Part shown: positions 1-11,165 of the stretch, piece after piece
Layout: every line of letters starts with the position of its first letter
How positions within the stretch are numbered: the stretch's first letter is position 1
DNA from: Kwoniella bestiolae CBS 10118
Lineage: Eukaryota; Basidiomycota; Tremellomycetes; Tremellales; Cryptococcaceae
Assembly (NCBI RefSeq): GCF_000512585.2
Contig: NC_089241.1
Coordinates: forward strand, 186,001-250,000
DNA: 64,000 bases
Reading direction: 5' to 3'
The notes under the pieces: generated by a model
The model's database searches: none
Told to the model about the DNA's origin: nothing
What the model saw: only the letters and a program-made list of their open reading frames with translations
Made by a program: the position numbers and the translations under genes

Positions 1-1481
1 AGCTTCGCCTACTCTAAAGAACAATGTATTCGAGCTGCCAGAGCAAGTCTTAGGATGATGTCGGACGCTGATGGGACTGCGTCATTCTTGGAAAAATGGT
101 GGTTACCACTGTTTTATGGTGAGTGTTTACGCGCCTTGCTGAGGCGTACAGAAGGCTGACTCGGGGCATTACTCTAGTTTCTGTATCTGGTTTAGTGGTC
201 ATCATTGATTTACTCGTAAGTGCCCTTACGTCGATTGAGCTGAGCATACCAAGCTGACTCTGCACCTCACCTAGCGTACACCGAGAAGACAGATGTACTC
301 TAAAGAGACTGATGCTAAGATATCGGAAGTCAAGGGAGCCTTGGACCAGATGAGGTGGGTATTCTGATATGGAAGTAAGGGGGGATGATGCTGATTTGTG
401 ATATTTAGAGGTATAATAGAGGTATCTCATCCTGCTCGAGCGGCCGTACGAGTCATGGAACTGCTTTTGGGTATGTACCACTATAACCTATATGGATGGG
501 TGATTGGGATGCTGATAATTGTCGTGTTCTTTGGAAATAGCCGAAGTGGAAGACCGTCGTCAAACACCAGGCTCATCACTGGGTAAACGAAAAGACCCCG
601 ATGATCTGGAAGACGACGAATCAGGAGGATTACAACGAGCAGTCAAGAAGTTGATCCGCCAAGCTCAGCTAGAAGCAGATTCGCCCAACACATCATTCTC
701 GTCTACAACCCCCGACGCAGCTGCAAGACACGTATCGCAATCCCCGCAGAATAGTGATCATGGTAATGGCAAACGTACCATCACAGGAACAGGCACAGGA
801 GCGGGAGAAGGCGATAGACCTGTGTTTGATGCTTATCCCATGCCGTTCAATCCAGTACAAAATACCATAAACAACGCCACCTCTTCCACCTCGGACTCGA
901 GTTCGTTCCCCCCTCACCCACAGGGGGTCCAAACTCAGCTGAATCAGGGATATAATCCACTTCTAGGCGGTAGTGGGAACTCCAACAGTCCATTCACATT
1001 CCCCATTGATCCGACTACGACGAATTTTGGAACTTTCCCTTCATTCGATATGATGAATAATCTCAATAGGGGGTATAATGGTTCTGGAACTGGTGGAGGA
1101 GGAGGGAATTTGGACCCAGCAGTTCAATCGATGTTATCGAATTATTTCCCCCAGCCTCAAACCCAGGCCAATGGTGCATCTCAGGCATATCCCACCCCCG
1201 GTGGTGGAGTTGGATCGGGTAATTCAGGTCAGACTCCTGCGCCGGATGATTTCTTGAGTAGAGTATTTGGATTCGGATGGGACGGAGCGAACGCAACCGC
1301 GACTACGACCGGGAATAATTCACAAGTACATGCGAATGCTACACCGCAGCATCCTGATTTGGGTGGGAGTGGGAACAATGCTCAAGGACAGGGACAGGGG
1401 CAGGGGCAGGGACAAGGATTTGGGACGCTTGGTGGTTCTGGGGGGTTGCAGGGGTGGAGCGGACAGGGGTGGATGGCTTAG
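1..1481 (+). CDS. Fungal Zn2Cys6-type transcription factor, C-terminal part (5' end outside window)
   Basis: The window opens inside an exon in frame 1 that reads CIRAARASLRMM and FLEKWWLPLFY, the kind of helical segment found near the end of the fungal-specific transcription factor domain of Zn2Cys6 regulators. Four short GT-AG introns follow (about 120-176, 219-274, 353-407 and 472-540). The last long exon carries an acidic and basic patch (KRKDPDDLEDDE) and then a disordered tail rich in Asn, Gly, Gln, Ser and Thr with a Gly-Gln run, ending at a TAG at 1479-1481. The Cys6 DNA-binding region would lie upstream and is not visible, so the zinc-cluster assignment rests on the domain tail alone. 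It is presumably a nuclear DNA-binding regulator; its target is unknown. Confidence 0.7.
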
Positions 1482-1827
1482 GTTGTGAGTAGGTGAGGGT
1501 GAAGTCAGATATGCTGGTGAGGATTAGGATTGGGTTATCTTGTTCTGTGTAGATTTTAGAGTTATAATGGTGAACTGTAAGAGGATCATGGGAGAAGTGT
1601 TATTTGATGCATTATAATGCATTTGTTTGTACGATGATATGCTCTATGATATACTCGAGTAGTGAGATATTGTTGACGCCGGATGATCTGATCTGATTAT
1701 TACGATTGCGCACAAAAGTCTTGTGTATGAATGACACCTGTCCTCTGATGTATCCAACAGATCTAGATATGACCTAGGTAGATACTGTCCCAATTTACTT
1801 TCCTACCCCCGACGTAGAAGCCTACCC
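1482..1827. other. Intergenic between convergent genes
   Basis: The 3' ends of the transcription factor gene and the tyrosyl-tRNA synthetase gene face each other here. The sequence is AT-rich with several TATAATG-like stretches and presumably holds both 3' UTRs. I see no gene. Confidence 0.6.
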
Positions 1828-4040
1828 CTACTCGACGTAAAAGATCAAATGCTTCTTAACCCCGACCCTTAGAATCGCAACTCTCCCATCAACCAAGTTC
1901 GATCTCACTATCTCATCCCTAGGATCATTAATCTTCCTATCATTAACAAAAAGACTTCCCTGCGAGATCAACTTGCTAGCTTCTCCACGGGATTTGCATA
2001 ATCCGTAGATCACGCAGAGCTTGGATATGGGTATACCTATTATCTCGCTGAATGGGAGTTTGTGGAATCGCGAGTCGCCTTCGAACGCTGCTAGGACGTC
2101 TTGAGATTTGAGGGTTCGGTGTAGTGATGAGAGGTCTGGTTTGGTGGGATAGAGGATCGAAGTGGCGAGGAGGGCTTTGTGGAGGCCTGAGGCTGTGTGA
2201 TGGGGTGGGGTCAGTATGGACTTGAGGGGTGGTGTGGTGATGGTATGCTAGGATGTGTGGGGATGTGGGTTGAGTGGGGCACGAGATAGGAGATAAGATG
2301 AGTGGTAAAGACATACGACCGTGAACTAGCTCGGTCACTTCTGCTGCTAAGAGTTTCTGAGGTATTCTGGCCGACTTGGATGTCTACACAACGAACAAAC
2401 AGGAGATGAAGGTTAGCTTAGGTTTCATGACGAGCAACATGCAATGGTTAAAGGTGAACGATGAGTTTGGGATTAAAGGCTGGGCTAACTCACCTCGTGC
2501 TCCGCCATGACTTTATCTATTTGTTCGATAGAGAGGAAAGTGAATAATTTCAGGTACTTTGATACGTCTTCGTCTGTCGTGCGAAGGAAGAACTGAAGAT
2601 GCATCGATATAGATTATTAGCTCAATACTGTCGTGGAAGATGGGGATATTGGGTCGACTCTGATGCAGGATCAATCCTGCGGATTTTCTCCAGGCTACAC
2701 CGTCTACCGACAGACTTGCAGAACTCCGGATATTCACGAAGACCAGTGAGACTGTGAGACAACGGACGACCCAGCTCACCTGATAAAATTCCGCAGGACT
2801 CGTTCGTGCTTCATCCAACCATACAGCATTCCCAGCGGACTTTCCAAATTTCTCTCCACTACTAGTAGTCAAGAGCGGTATCGTCATACCGTACGCTTCG
2901 ACTTCTTCATCTTCCTGTATCGGTGTGTCGTGCGATTGCGCCTGCGATCTCTTGATCAGATCTATCCCCGAGACTATATTTCCCCATTGGTCTGATCCGC
3001 CCATCTGGATCCTACATCCGTAGGTATTCCACAAATGGGAGAAATCGTATGCTTGGAGGAGCTGGTAGGTGAATTCGGTGTATGATATGCCTGAGTCTGA
3101 GGTGAGTCGGTTTTTGACGCTATGATGGGGAAGTCGAATTAGCCTGTAATCTTGGTAGGTGGGGAGGATGCAGAGCATGGGATGGCCTTCCTTCTGGGAT
3201 CAAGCGGTGATGAAATGTAACTTCGAATTTGACCCATACCAACTCACCTATCTCTCGCCAACATGACCCCAACTCTACTCAACTTCCCAGGTCCCCTCAG
3301 AAAATCCAACAACGATAGATCCTTTGTCCATTCATAGTTATCCACAACTTTCACTCCCATATCTACCTCTTTTCCCTTCCCTTTGAGATCCACACCCCGC
3401 TTCTCCAGATATGCAGATCCCGTACGGAAGAAGCGATGCACCTGGTCTGTTATTCCTTTGACATTTATTGCGAGATCCTCGGGAGAGAGGGATTTACGTT
3501 CGGTCGAGCGGCCGGAGGGATCACCTATCGAGCCTGTTGCTCCTCCTATCTACTTTGCGCGGTCAGTGATATGTCAAGTACATATTGAAAGGTGATAAGA
3601 GGATTCGTTGGACGATAAACAGTGTGGAAGTCGACCTACCAGACATATCGACTGATGACCTTTTGCTTGGAAGTGCAGCAAGCCCAATAATGGTAAGAGG
3701 TTGCCTACATGGAGGGAAGATGCAGAGGGATCGACACCTGCGTAGATTGTTGTGGGTGATTCGACATGTTTCTTGAGCTTCGGGCTATGACATTGCTTCT
3801 GGGTTAGCAGCGAGTAAAGGTAGTATGGGTTTGAATATGGATTAACAGTTCGGCCGTGTTGGCTGGGATGGGCTGTTCGCTACTCACCTGGTCAGCGCAG
3901 CTATGAACCCTCTCTCGTCCAGCTCTTGGATCACCGTCTTGCTCTGTGAATGAAGCTGTCGTCGGACCAAACGGGATATCCTCCTGGCGTTGCCGGAGGG
4001 TCTACTGATCGTGAACGGCAGGAGGAATGAGAAGGACATG
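1828..4040 (-). CDS. MSY1: Tyrosyl-tRNA synthetase, mitochondrial type
   Basis: Class I aminoacyl-tRNA synthetase that charges tRNA-Tyr, here most likely in mitochondria. The first exon, from the ATG at 4040, is rich in Arg, Ser and hydrophobic residues and lacks acidic residues (MSFSFLLPFTISRPSGNARR), as expected of a targeting peptide. Next come the HIGH-box region (SLHVGNLLPLLGLLHF), GGATGSIGDPSGR, the tyrosine and tRNA site region QMGGSDQWGN, and a KMSKS equivalent KFGKS (about 2848-2862). The C-terminus is an S4-like RNA-binding domain (CKSRGEASKLISQGSLFVN) ending in YVE and a TAG at 1828-1830. The bacterial/mitochondrial-type architecture separates it from the cytosolic enzyme. The gene is interrupted by several short introns; I located the exons by family motifs, so exact junctions are approximate. 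It is divergent from the FHA kinase gene and convergent with the upstream regulator. Confidence 0.88.
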
Positions 4041-4540
4041 CCTTTGATCTGGTGCTCAGGTGGAGCTGGGGGGTGATCTTATGCTACTGGACGGTCCATA
4101 TGCGATATGAGGCGTCGAAAGATGGAATATCGAACAAATATGCAGACAAGTGCATCACCACAATCTCTACTAGAGTAACCTTTTGTAGTTGTAGATATCC
4201 CATCATGTTCGACTGACTGTACATTACGTAATACCCGCAATTGACGCGTTTTATCTTTACCTTTTGCCTCTCCCTCTCTCTCTCTCTTGTTCTTCATCTT
4301 CCTCTTCCTCTTCATCTTCATCGTCTAGGATGACACAGAAGACACTGCACCTACAAACACCGTCATATCATCAGCAACCCAATCTGACCACTCACTCATT
4401 GCTCACTAGACTCACGACTCACAATACATCTGATTTGACACCTACCCGAATTGCGATCATACAATCGCACAACCACCCTCACCTCCCCTTCTTACCCGGT
4501 TGACTCATTTTCCTTCCTTCCTTTCTTCCTATACTCACAT
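4041..4540. promoter_or_regulatory. Divergent promoter, synthetase / FHA kinase
   Basis: The 500 bp between the two divergent start codons contain a long pyrimidine tract of CT and TCTTCC units at about 4269-4326 on the + strand and a second pyrimidine-rich stretch just before the kinase ATG (4501-4535). Open frames here are low-complexity products of these tracts and I do not count them as genes. Confidence 0.5.
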
Positions 4541-7239
4541 ATGACTAAAAGACTCGTCATTGACCATCTGACTGCTGAAGAGAAAGAAGCACTACCCGCT
4601 GAGATCGAAGCTAAACAGATGGAAAGGAGGATGAAGCAGCTCGCACTGGCTCGTGCCGATGATGATCTAGTAGGGGTCCTCGAGCTGAGAGGTGAAAAGG
4701 ATAGTGAGTTCTCTCTCTAACGACGATGTATGAAGTAGCCCGCTTGCCTCCTAGACATTGATGAATTGCGTTGATGACGACATCATTCGATGACAGGAGA
4801 CATACGGATCACTTTGAAAACGGTGTATCATATAGGTCAGGATCCCACTAGGTTAGCTGCTTCCCCTGGGGATAAGCTAAAGTTGACGACGTACGACCGG
4901 TACAGCTGCGATCTGGTGATCAACGATCTCAGGATCTCGCATACCCATCTGCGTCTATACGCGTGAGCGTTCTCTCCTCCTCGGTCCAGTCGCCTAACCA
5001 CATCTGCACGCGGTAGGGGGAGCAGCTAACGGATATGTGTGTGAATACCAGAGTCAAGACCACTACAAGTCTTCGCCTCGCAATCCTGCAAGATACTTCC
5101 ACCAACGGATATCTCATAAACGGGGAACATGCCGACTCTACGTCGAGGACAGTTGAGGAAAAAAAGATAAGCACACGGTGTAGGGTATTGAGGGAAGGGG
5201 ATGTGGTTAAGATACCTGGATATTCCGGAGGTGAGTTCAACCTGATACCTACCTTGCCCTTGCTCGAATGGATGACTCATCAACGCCAAATCCACGTAGT
5301 CTTTACCTATAGACAGCACCGCAATGCTCGATACACCGTCCCATCTTCCCAGCAAATGAGCAAATCGCTTCTTCTATTTCCCACATCCGACCCCTCTCTG
5401 ACCTTTCTTGTCGAACCATGGATCATCCATAACTACCCATTAGGCAACGGATCCTGGGGGACCGTCAACCTCGGTTCGCACCGCAAGGATGCCAATCGCG
5501 TGCAGGTCGCCATCAAAACGATCAATACGAATGAGTATGCCGAAGACCACCTGAACGCCATCAAGTTCGAAATCAAAGTACAAAAAGCATGTGATCATCC
5601 CAATATCCTGAAGTTGTTGGATTGGATGATCCGCACCGAAATCAATGATGAGGGTGAGGAAGAAGGGAGGATCCATATTGTCTCGGAGCTGGTGACGGGT
5701 GGTGATCTCTGGAATTATATTATGGAGCATCACCACCTTGAGGAGAGTGAGGTAAGGTGGATAGGTTGGCAGATGATTAGTGGTCTCCAGTATCTGCACG
5801 AGAAGGGGATCGTGCATCGAGGTGAGTGTGGTGGAAACGTCTTCGTCTTGTCGTCCCGACCTATCAAATGTTTCAAGCGCATCGCTAATTACCCTTGTGA
5901 AATACAGATATCAAGCCCGAGAACGTCCTCCTCCACACATCCTGTGCCTACCCTCGTATCTACCTTGCAGACTTCGGCTCCTCGACCAGTAAGGCTCGAC
6001 TCCTTGATCAGCTTAGTACAGGAAACAGACAGGAGCACACCCGATACTTGAAGGCGCAAGGAACCTTTGAGTACTACTCCCTCGATTGCTTGGAGATCAT
6101 GGCAGAGGAAGAGAAGACGAGGCGTAGGAAAGTATATCGCGGTAGTAAGGAACAGGTGGGGAAAGCATGGTGGATGGAGGAAACGGGCATGGACATATGG
6201 GCTATGGGAGGTGAGCATCCCAAACTCAACGCCCGGCATTTGGCTGATGGACGGATTATTCAACATAGTCACGCTGTACTTCTGCGCAGCAGGTCGTCCT
6301 CCATACTTGAGCTACGATCTTGGATCAAATTCACAAAGCAACAACACAGACAACCCAGGATCTACAGCTAGTCATCAACGCGCAAAATCTGATTCAGGAT
6401 CGGAGGATGAGCATGAAGATATATTTGTAGATGACTCGCCTATCATGCCATCGCTCACGCAGGATATACTGATGAATGATCCCATTGACGATTTCCCCGT
6501 CACTCAATCTATGGATCTGGATGATGATGTGGAATACAGCGACATCGAAGCCGATAATGATGAGGAGCATGTGGATACTGATGTGGAACTGGAGGAGAAG
6601 CTGGATGAGCTGAATTTACAATCGGAAGCTACGCGAAGATACCGATCAATAACCAGACGAAGAGCCAGGGACGATACGCCGGTAGCTAGGGGAAACGCTG
6701 CTGCACCGTCAACGTTGTCAAATTCCCAAGAACAGAACGATAGGGAAGACACTCCTCCCTCACGACAACATACCATCATCCCAAGGAAAGATGCGAATGA
6801 ATATGGTTATGGTCATGGTCAAGAGGAATCAGAGTTCGTGTATTTGATCAGACAGATCGAGGCGTTCAAGGTACTGTATTTCCCCTTCCCTATTTGACCG
6901 AACTACATGGTGTTGCTTTTATTGACTCACTGCTCTAACGCAGAAACTCCGGGTCAAGGAATGGCCATGCGAAGATGAAGCTTGGTCAAAGTGGTCCCAC
7001 CACGGTATGTCGAACTCATCTCGCAGCTTGCCTAGTGTGAATGATACACATCCTGAGACATCTGATATTCAGGTCGTCGGTTTATCGAAGAACTATTCGA
7101 CCCGAGCCCACAGTATCGTATCCGGGCTCAAGTCGCGCACTGTGATATGTGGTTCAGAAAGTCCAAGAACAAGAAGGAGTTGGAAGAGATTTATCAGAAG
7201 GTCATGGTGAAAGGCGAAGTTATGAGATGGCTATTGTAA
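4541..7239 (+). CDS. FHA-domain serine/threonine protein kinase (Chk2/Cds1/Mek1-like)
   Basis: The start is the ATG at 4541, giving MTKRLVIDHLTAEEKEALP. After two short exons an FHA domain appears: ISHTHLRLYA (the SxxH strand) and DTSTNGYLING, the phosphothreonine-binding loop. A kinase domain follows with P-loop GNGSWGTVNLG, VAIKTI (ATP lysine), catalytic loop HRDIKPENVLL split by an intron after HR (5820-5908), LADFGSS, and DIWAMG of subdomain IX. The C-terminal half carries a long acidic and Ser-rich insertion (about 6360-6860) before a final segment ending MRWLL with a TAA at 7237-7239. A single N-terminal FHA plus a CAMK-like kinase fits the Chk2/Cds1/Mek1 class of DNA-damage or meiotic checkpoint kinases; which member is not decided by the sequence. 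The usual APE triplet after the activation segment is replaced (GTFEYYSLDCLE), which is unusual. Confidence 0.8.
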
Positions 7240-7509
7240 GATAAGAGCGTGATTGAGAGTTGTTGTATCGTTAAATTATCATGTACTGCATCATTTGTAT
7301 CACCACATGTGCTATATTCTATGCAATGTCTGTACATACTCTGAAGATACTACAATCTCCCTGCAGGGTCAACAATAATGCGTCTCTATGTTCTATAGTT
7401 ACTGGTAGAATGCAGGTAGATTTCCGTAACTTATACATACAGAGCGACCGGTGTAGTCGGCATTAGTCAGTGAAAGCCCAGAACAGCGTGCAAATACTGT
7501 TTATGACTA

Positions 7510-8814
7510 CTAAAACTCCCTTTTCGCCGTCTGTAGATCTGTAAATACCGTCTTGTCCAAAACCCTCTTCCCCACACTCTGAGGATACCCTCCAAATCCA
7601 TCACCGTCCAATCTCTGCCTAACCTCGCGCTCTGTGCTAGACCTCAATTTCGAGGGAAGGACAATCTGGATATCTGGTAGATTCAGTGTCCGCCGACCTG
7701 TATCTTCTAAGAAATTGACGGTCGCTATCGAGTACCGTTGGTCATCCTCATATAGTGCTTCTCCTTTCGATGTACCGGGATGTATTTTGGGTTCTAGGAT
7801 GATCACCATTCGTCGAGCAGGCAAAGGACTCTCCACCGGTGGGATGTATATCTCCCCTTCGTCACTTTCTGCTAGGTTTCCCTCGCGTGTCGAGGATCGG
7901 AGGGGTACGTGAATTCTCAAAACCAACTTGTCCAGCTCGAACTCCCCCGCCAACTCTGCAATAGCTTGTCTAAGATACTTCCTTCCCGTGCCTGCCGACT
8001 CTCCACCCAGCTGCGGCAGGTGAACAATTAGCGATTGGGGTTGAAAAGGTATACAACAAATTGGTAATCTCTCCCTCCCCCTCCCCCTGTTTTCTGCCGG
8101 CGCATGACAATCCACCAAATACTCTATCAACTCCGACCCCACCTCTAGCACTTCTACTTTACTAAGAGGCCATGGAATCCCCCCGTCCTCCGGACTGGAG
8201 GTATCCGAATGATCGATAGTCCTTCTTCTTCCCAACTCTATAGATCCTTGGACAGGCGAGTATGAGAGTAATTCGCGGTGCACCTCGCAGATTATACTGA
8301 GACTCTCTGCATCCTCCAATACCACCTTCCTAGTCAGACTCAGCGCATGGGATTTCCGACTTGTATCTGCCGAGGGAGCTGTGGGGCTGGCGACGTCGGG
8401 AGGTGAAGAGCGGGATCGTCGTCCGTGCAAGGGTTGGTCATGGAGGTATCGCGAGCGTTTGTTTCTGTAAGCCCACGAGGGGGTGAGAGGAGTGTATCCA
8501 ATGAATAACTTTCGAGCGTTGGATCTGTTCAGGGTGATACTGGAATATATCTGCGGGAGGAGCTCTTCGTATAGCTCTTTGGAGAGGGGTAGGAGTGTGA
8601 GAGGGGAGATGGACTTCAGGTAGGATAGGATGAGAGGATGGAGCTCGAGGAGGGACTGGAAGGTTGGTGGTGATTTGCGGGATTGAGACGAAGAGAGCGA
8701 TGAAGTTGAGGTTGAGGTTGAGGCTGAGGACATAGAGGTTTGTGCATCTGATGGAGAGTGTGTGGACGGGGAATCGGTCTCTGCTGAGTGGTAGGCGAGG
8801 GGTGCTGTGGACAT
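7510..8814 (-). CDS. F-box-like protein, family member 1
   Basis: Single-exon gene. The first in-frame ATG is at 8814 (MSTAPLAYHS); the frame is open further upstream but only from a TTG. A Ser/Thr-rich leader precedes the family hallmark LHPLILSYLKSISP, LLPLSKELYEELLPQIYS, SITLNRSNARKLF. This resembles an F-box-like helical bundle: a Leu/Pro-x-E/H entry, hydrophobic helices and an LY-x-x-I closing motif. A second short conserved segment (VVLEDAESLSI) follows, and the rest is divergent. At least eight relatives lie in this window. If the F-box reading is right it would act as an SCF ubiquitin ligase adaptor, but that is inference from pattern only. The TAG stop is at 7510-7512. Confidence 0.65.
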   Translation of the reverse strand: MSTAPLAYHSAETDSPSTHSPSDAQTSMSSASTSTSTSSLSSSQSRKSPPTFQSLLELHPLILSYLKSISPLTLLPLSKELYEELLPQIYSSITLNRSNARKLFIGYTPLTPSWAYRNKRSRYLHDQPLHGRRSRSSPPDVASPTAPSADTSRKSHALSLTRKVVLEDAESLSIICEVHRELLSYSPVQGSIELGRRRTIDHSDTSSPEDGGIPWPLSKVEVLEVGSELIEYLVDCHAPAENRGRGRERLPICCIPFQPQSLIVHLPQLGGESAGTGRKYLRQAIAELAGEFELDKLVLRIHVPLRSSTREGNLAESDEGEIYIPPVESPLPARRMVIILEPKIHPGTSKGEALYEDDQRYSIATVNFLEDTGRRTLNLPDIQIVLPSKLRSSTEREVRQRLDGDGFGGYPQSVGKRVLDKTVFTDLQTAKREF

Positions 8815-9620
8815 CTGCGAGAGGTGATTTCTGAGGATCACGATGATCAACACGATGGTCAACTTGATTGTCTTTCCAAAGGTGAGCTAAGACTCACATC
8901 TCAAGTCGTTCTTTCCATCATTTGAAGCGCACAACCATCAGACAGATGAAGAACAGTCAATCCCACCTCTCTTGCAGGTCGTCCGAGCACCACAAATAGG
9001 ATTAACAACATTGGATCAGATCAAATCACATCATAATTCCCACCATGATTTACCGACTCACTTCCATTGATGTTTGAATAGAGTACTGTATCCCGTCATC
9101 ACATCATCTCGACACAACGTCCCATCCCGGAAGACCGATTTTGCTCCATTGTACAACGCTCCCCTATGTCCATGATGACGCCTTACATTCCTCCGAGCCG
9201 CAGTGAAACTGAGCGTTGAAGCTAGTGGCGCCGATCATTTAGTAATTTTGGTATAACCGTACCTCGCTTAACTCGATTAGCATTTATCACGCCACCGAAA
9301 TTGACCGCGCTCCAATCACTGGCCATCCAGTGAATGACTGGTTGCCGCCGGAGCGGAGCCAGAGGTTTGGTAATTCTATGGAATGCCGTTCGTTGTCCTT
9401 TGTCTAGTTATATATCTCGAGTGGAAGTACATTCAGCATCAGATTCATGTTTGATAACGCACATATGGCTGATCGAGTAAGTTACCGTGTTTTATATCAA
9501 AGGAGACCGCATGGCACATATTTACATTCAGTCATCATCATCACTTTCAACGACGACCAACAAGTGGTCGCATGACCACCCTTCACCTCTACCTTAAATG
9601 GTCATACCGCCTTCTACAGC
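8815..9620. other. Intergenic, no gene seen
   Basis: About 800 bp upstream of F-box-like member 1 and downstream of member 2. It contains a short inverted repeat, CACTGG and CCAGTG separated by four bases, near 9318-9333. No convincing open frame or RNA gene is visible. Confidence 0.5.
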
Positions 9621-10850
9621 TTATCCAAACCACCTTCGCTCCTCACAGGGGCAAACCGCCGCCCCAGCCTCCAGGACATCTTCGGACGTGTAAATCTCGT
9701 ATCCCCCCCGCGCGTGAGACGAGCCAAACGGTGTCTCGTATCCCATATGATTTAGCCATCTCCTGAACTCGTCCGCACAGGGCACATGTCGGAAGATCAT
9801 GTACTTCGTGAGACCTGTCCCCGGACGGAGCGTATCATCGTGCGCCTCTGCCGATCGTTTCTTCATACAGCGTAGGAACGTTTTTACGGCTTCTTCGGTC
9901 GATAACTCCGCATATCCCGGTGGGGCGGTCCATCTCCCATGGACATGGTAGGTTCCACCCTCGTGTCGGACGGGTAATTGCAATGGAGGTGGATCGAGCG
10001 AGTTTAAGGGTGTCACCATGTACGTCGTTATGGTTTCGGTCCCGGAAGATGAGGTGGTCAATGTTCGCTGGAGCCAGCTCGTCACTTTGATACTAATCTC
10101 GTGCCGGGTCGTTTCGAGAATCATCCCTACATCTACGCAGATACTGTCCAAAGAGAAGAGCTGTAGAAGCGCTTTGATTCGATGGTCACCCATCCCTTGG
10201 TGGTAGGTCTTGTGACGCGCGACTTGGCTGATAATCTCGAGGAGGAACTGCTGGTCATAATGGACATGTTTGACTTGGGGCAACAAGACTTCTTTTGAGC
10301 TGACGGCTTTATGAGCTTGAGCTTTCGCTTGCCGGATCGCATCATGAAGAACCAAAAGACTTTCGATGTCGGAGAGATGGATTTCCCGGATGTGCTGGAG
10401 AGAGCGCCATTTCCTATCGGTCTTGTCGCACGATCGCAGGCCGTCGAGTACAGAATGGACGTTAAACTGGTCGATTCGTATGTTCTTGTAGATTACGGGA
10501 GTGAGAGTATCGTACCAATGTCGATTTACCGATATCAACGTCACTGGATGGTTTGATGCGAGCTCGTGCAATATCAGATGATGCACTTCGCATAGCCTAT
10601 CCAAGCTGACAATAGGATAGGGAGGGGTGATGCTTGGACGGTCGATGTCACGTTCTCGCCTGTGTTCAGCAATAAATGAGAGAGATCTTGGGCATGGTTC
10701 TCTTGATTCTAGATGGGGTAGACGGATAGGGGATATCATGGGTTTGGTCGGATTCGCGGAGGCTGCAGAGTCGGCATTGTCGCGTTGAGAGGAAGATGAT
10801 GTTCCTGGGTTACGGGAGGATCTTTTCAATTTGCGGGAAATAGATAGCAT
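9621..10850 (-). CDS. F-box-like protein, family member 2
   Basis: Single-exon gene of 409 codons from the ATG at 10850 (MLSISRKLKRSSRN) to a TAA at 9621-9623. A basic, Ser-rich N-terminus is followed by the shared family block: LCEVHHLILHELASNHPVT, LISVNRHWYDTLTPVIYKNI, and then the second conserved strand IREIHLSDIESLLVLHDAI. The C-terminal half has no motif I recognise; it contains YHVHGRWTAPPGYAELSTEE and ends with a short Cys pair (CPCEERRWFG). It lies on the same strand as member 1, tail toward its promoter. Function unknown; F-box-like by pattern. Confidence 0.62.
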   Translation of the reverse strand: MLSISRKLKRSSRNPGTSSSSQRDNADSAASANPTKPMISPIRLPHLESREPCPRSLSFIAEHRRERDIDRPSITPPYPIVSLDRLCEVHHLILHELASNHPVTLISVNRHWYDTLTPVIYKNIRIDQFNVHSVLDGLRSCDKTDRKWRSLQHIREIHLSDIESLLVLHDAIRQAKAQAHKAVSSKEVLLPQVKHVHYDQQFLLEIISQVARHKTYHQGMGDHRIKALLQLFSLDSICVDVGMILETTRHEISIKVTSWLQRTLTTSSSGTETITTYMVTPLNSLDPPPLQLPVRHEGGTYHVHGRWTAPPGYAELSTEEAVKTFLRCMKKRSAEAHDDTLRPGTGLTKYMIFRHVPCADEFRRWLNHMGYETPFGSSHARGGYEIYTSEDVLEAGAAVCPCEERRWFG

Positions 10851-10901
10851 CTTTGTGGAGATGATTGCAATCGATTTCTTGAGCAGAGATAGAAGATACG
10901 A

Positions 10902-10975
10902 GAATTGTGCAGAGATAGGATATGATATAGCACAGATAGATGAAACAAGAATTGTGCAGAGACAGGATATGATAT
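10902..10975. repeat. Two copies of a 27-bp direct repeat, period 47
   Basis: Copy 1 at 10902-10928 and copy 2 at 10949-10975 differ at one base (T versus C). They sit in the upstream region of F-box-like member 2, within 130 bp of its ATG. Either a regulatory duplication or a local slip. Confidence 0.75.
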
Positions 10976-11165
10976 GTCCCTCAAGAATTCCTGCTTAGGG
11001 ATTCGCAACGAGCCGCTCAACAAGACAAGGTTGAGAAATAGGAATGTACGACACCTCTCTCATACATGGTCGTCATCACATTGTCATACATAAATATTAT
11101 AGAGCAAGTCCATGAATTACACGTCGTATCAGACCTAAAAGCTTATGTTCAGGTTTATCCCGGTT

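Noticed and set aside
4079..4503. Lys/Arg-rich and Ser-rich frames in the synthetase/kinase promoter
   Set aside because: Translations of a CT-rich tract; no conservation or start context.
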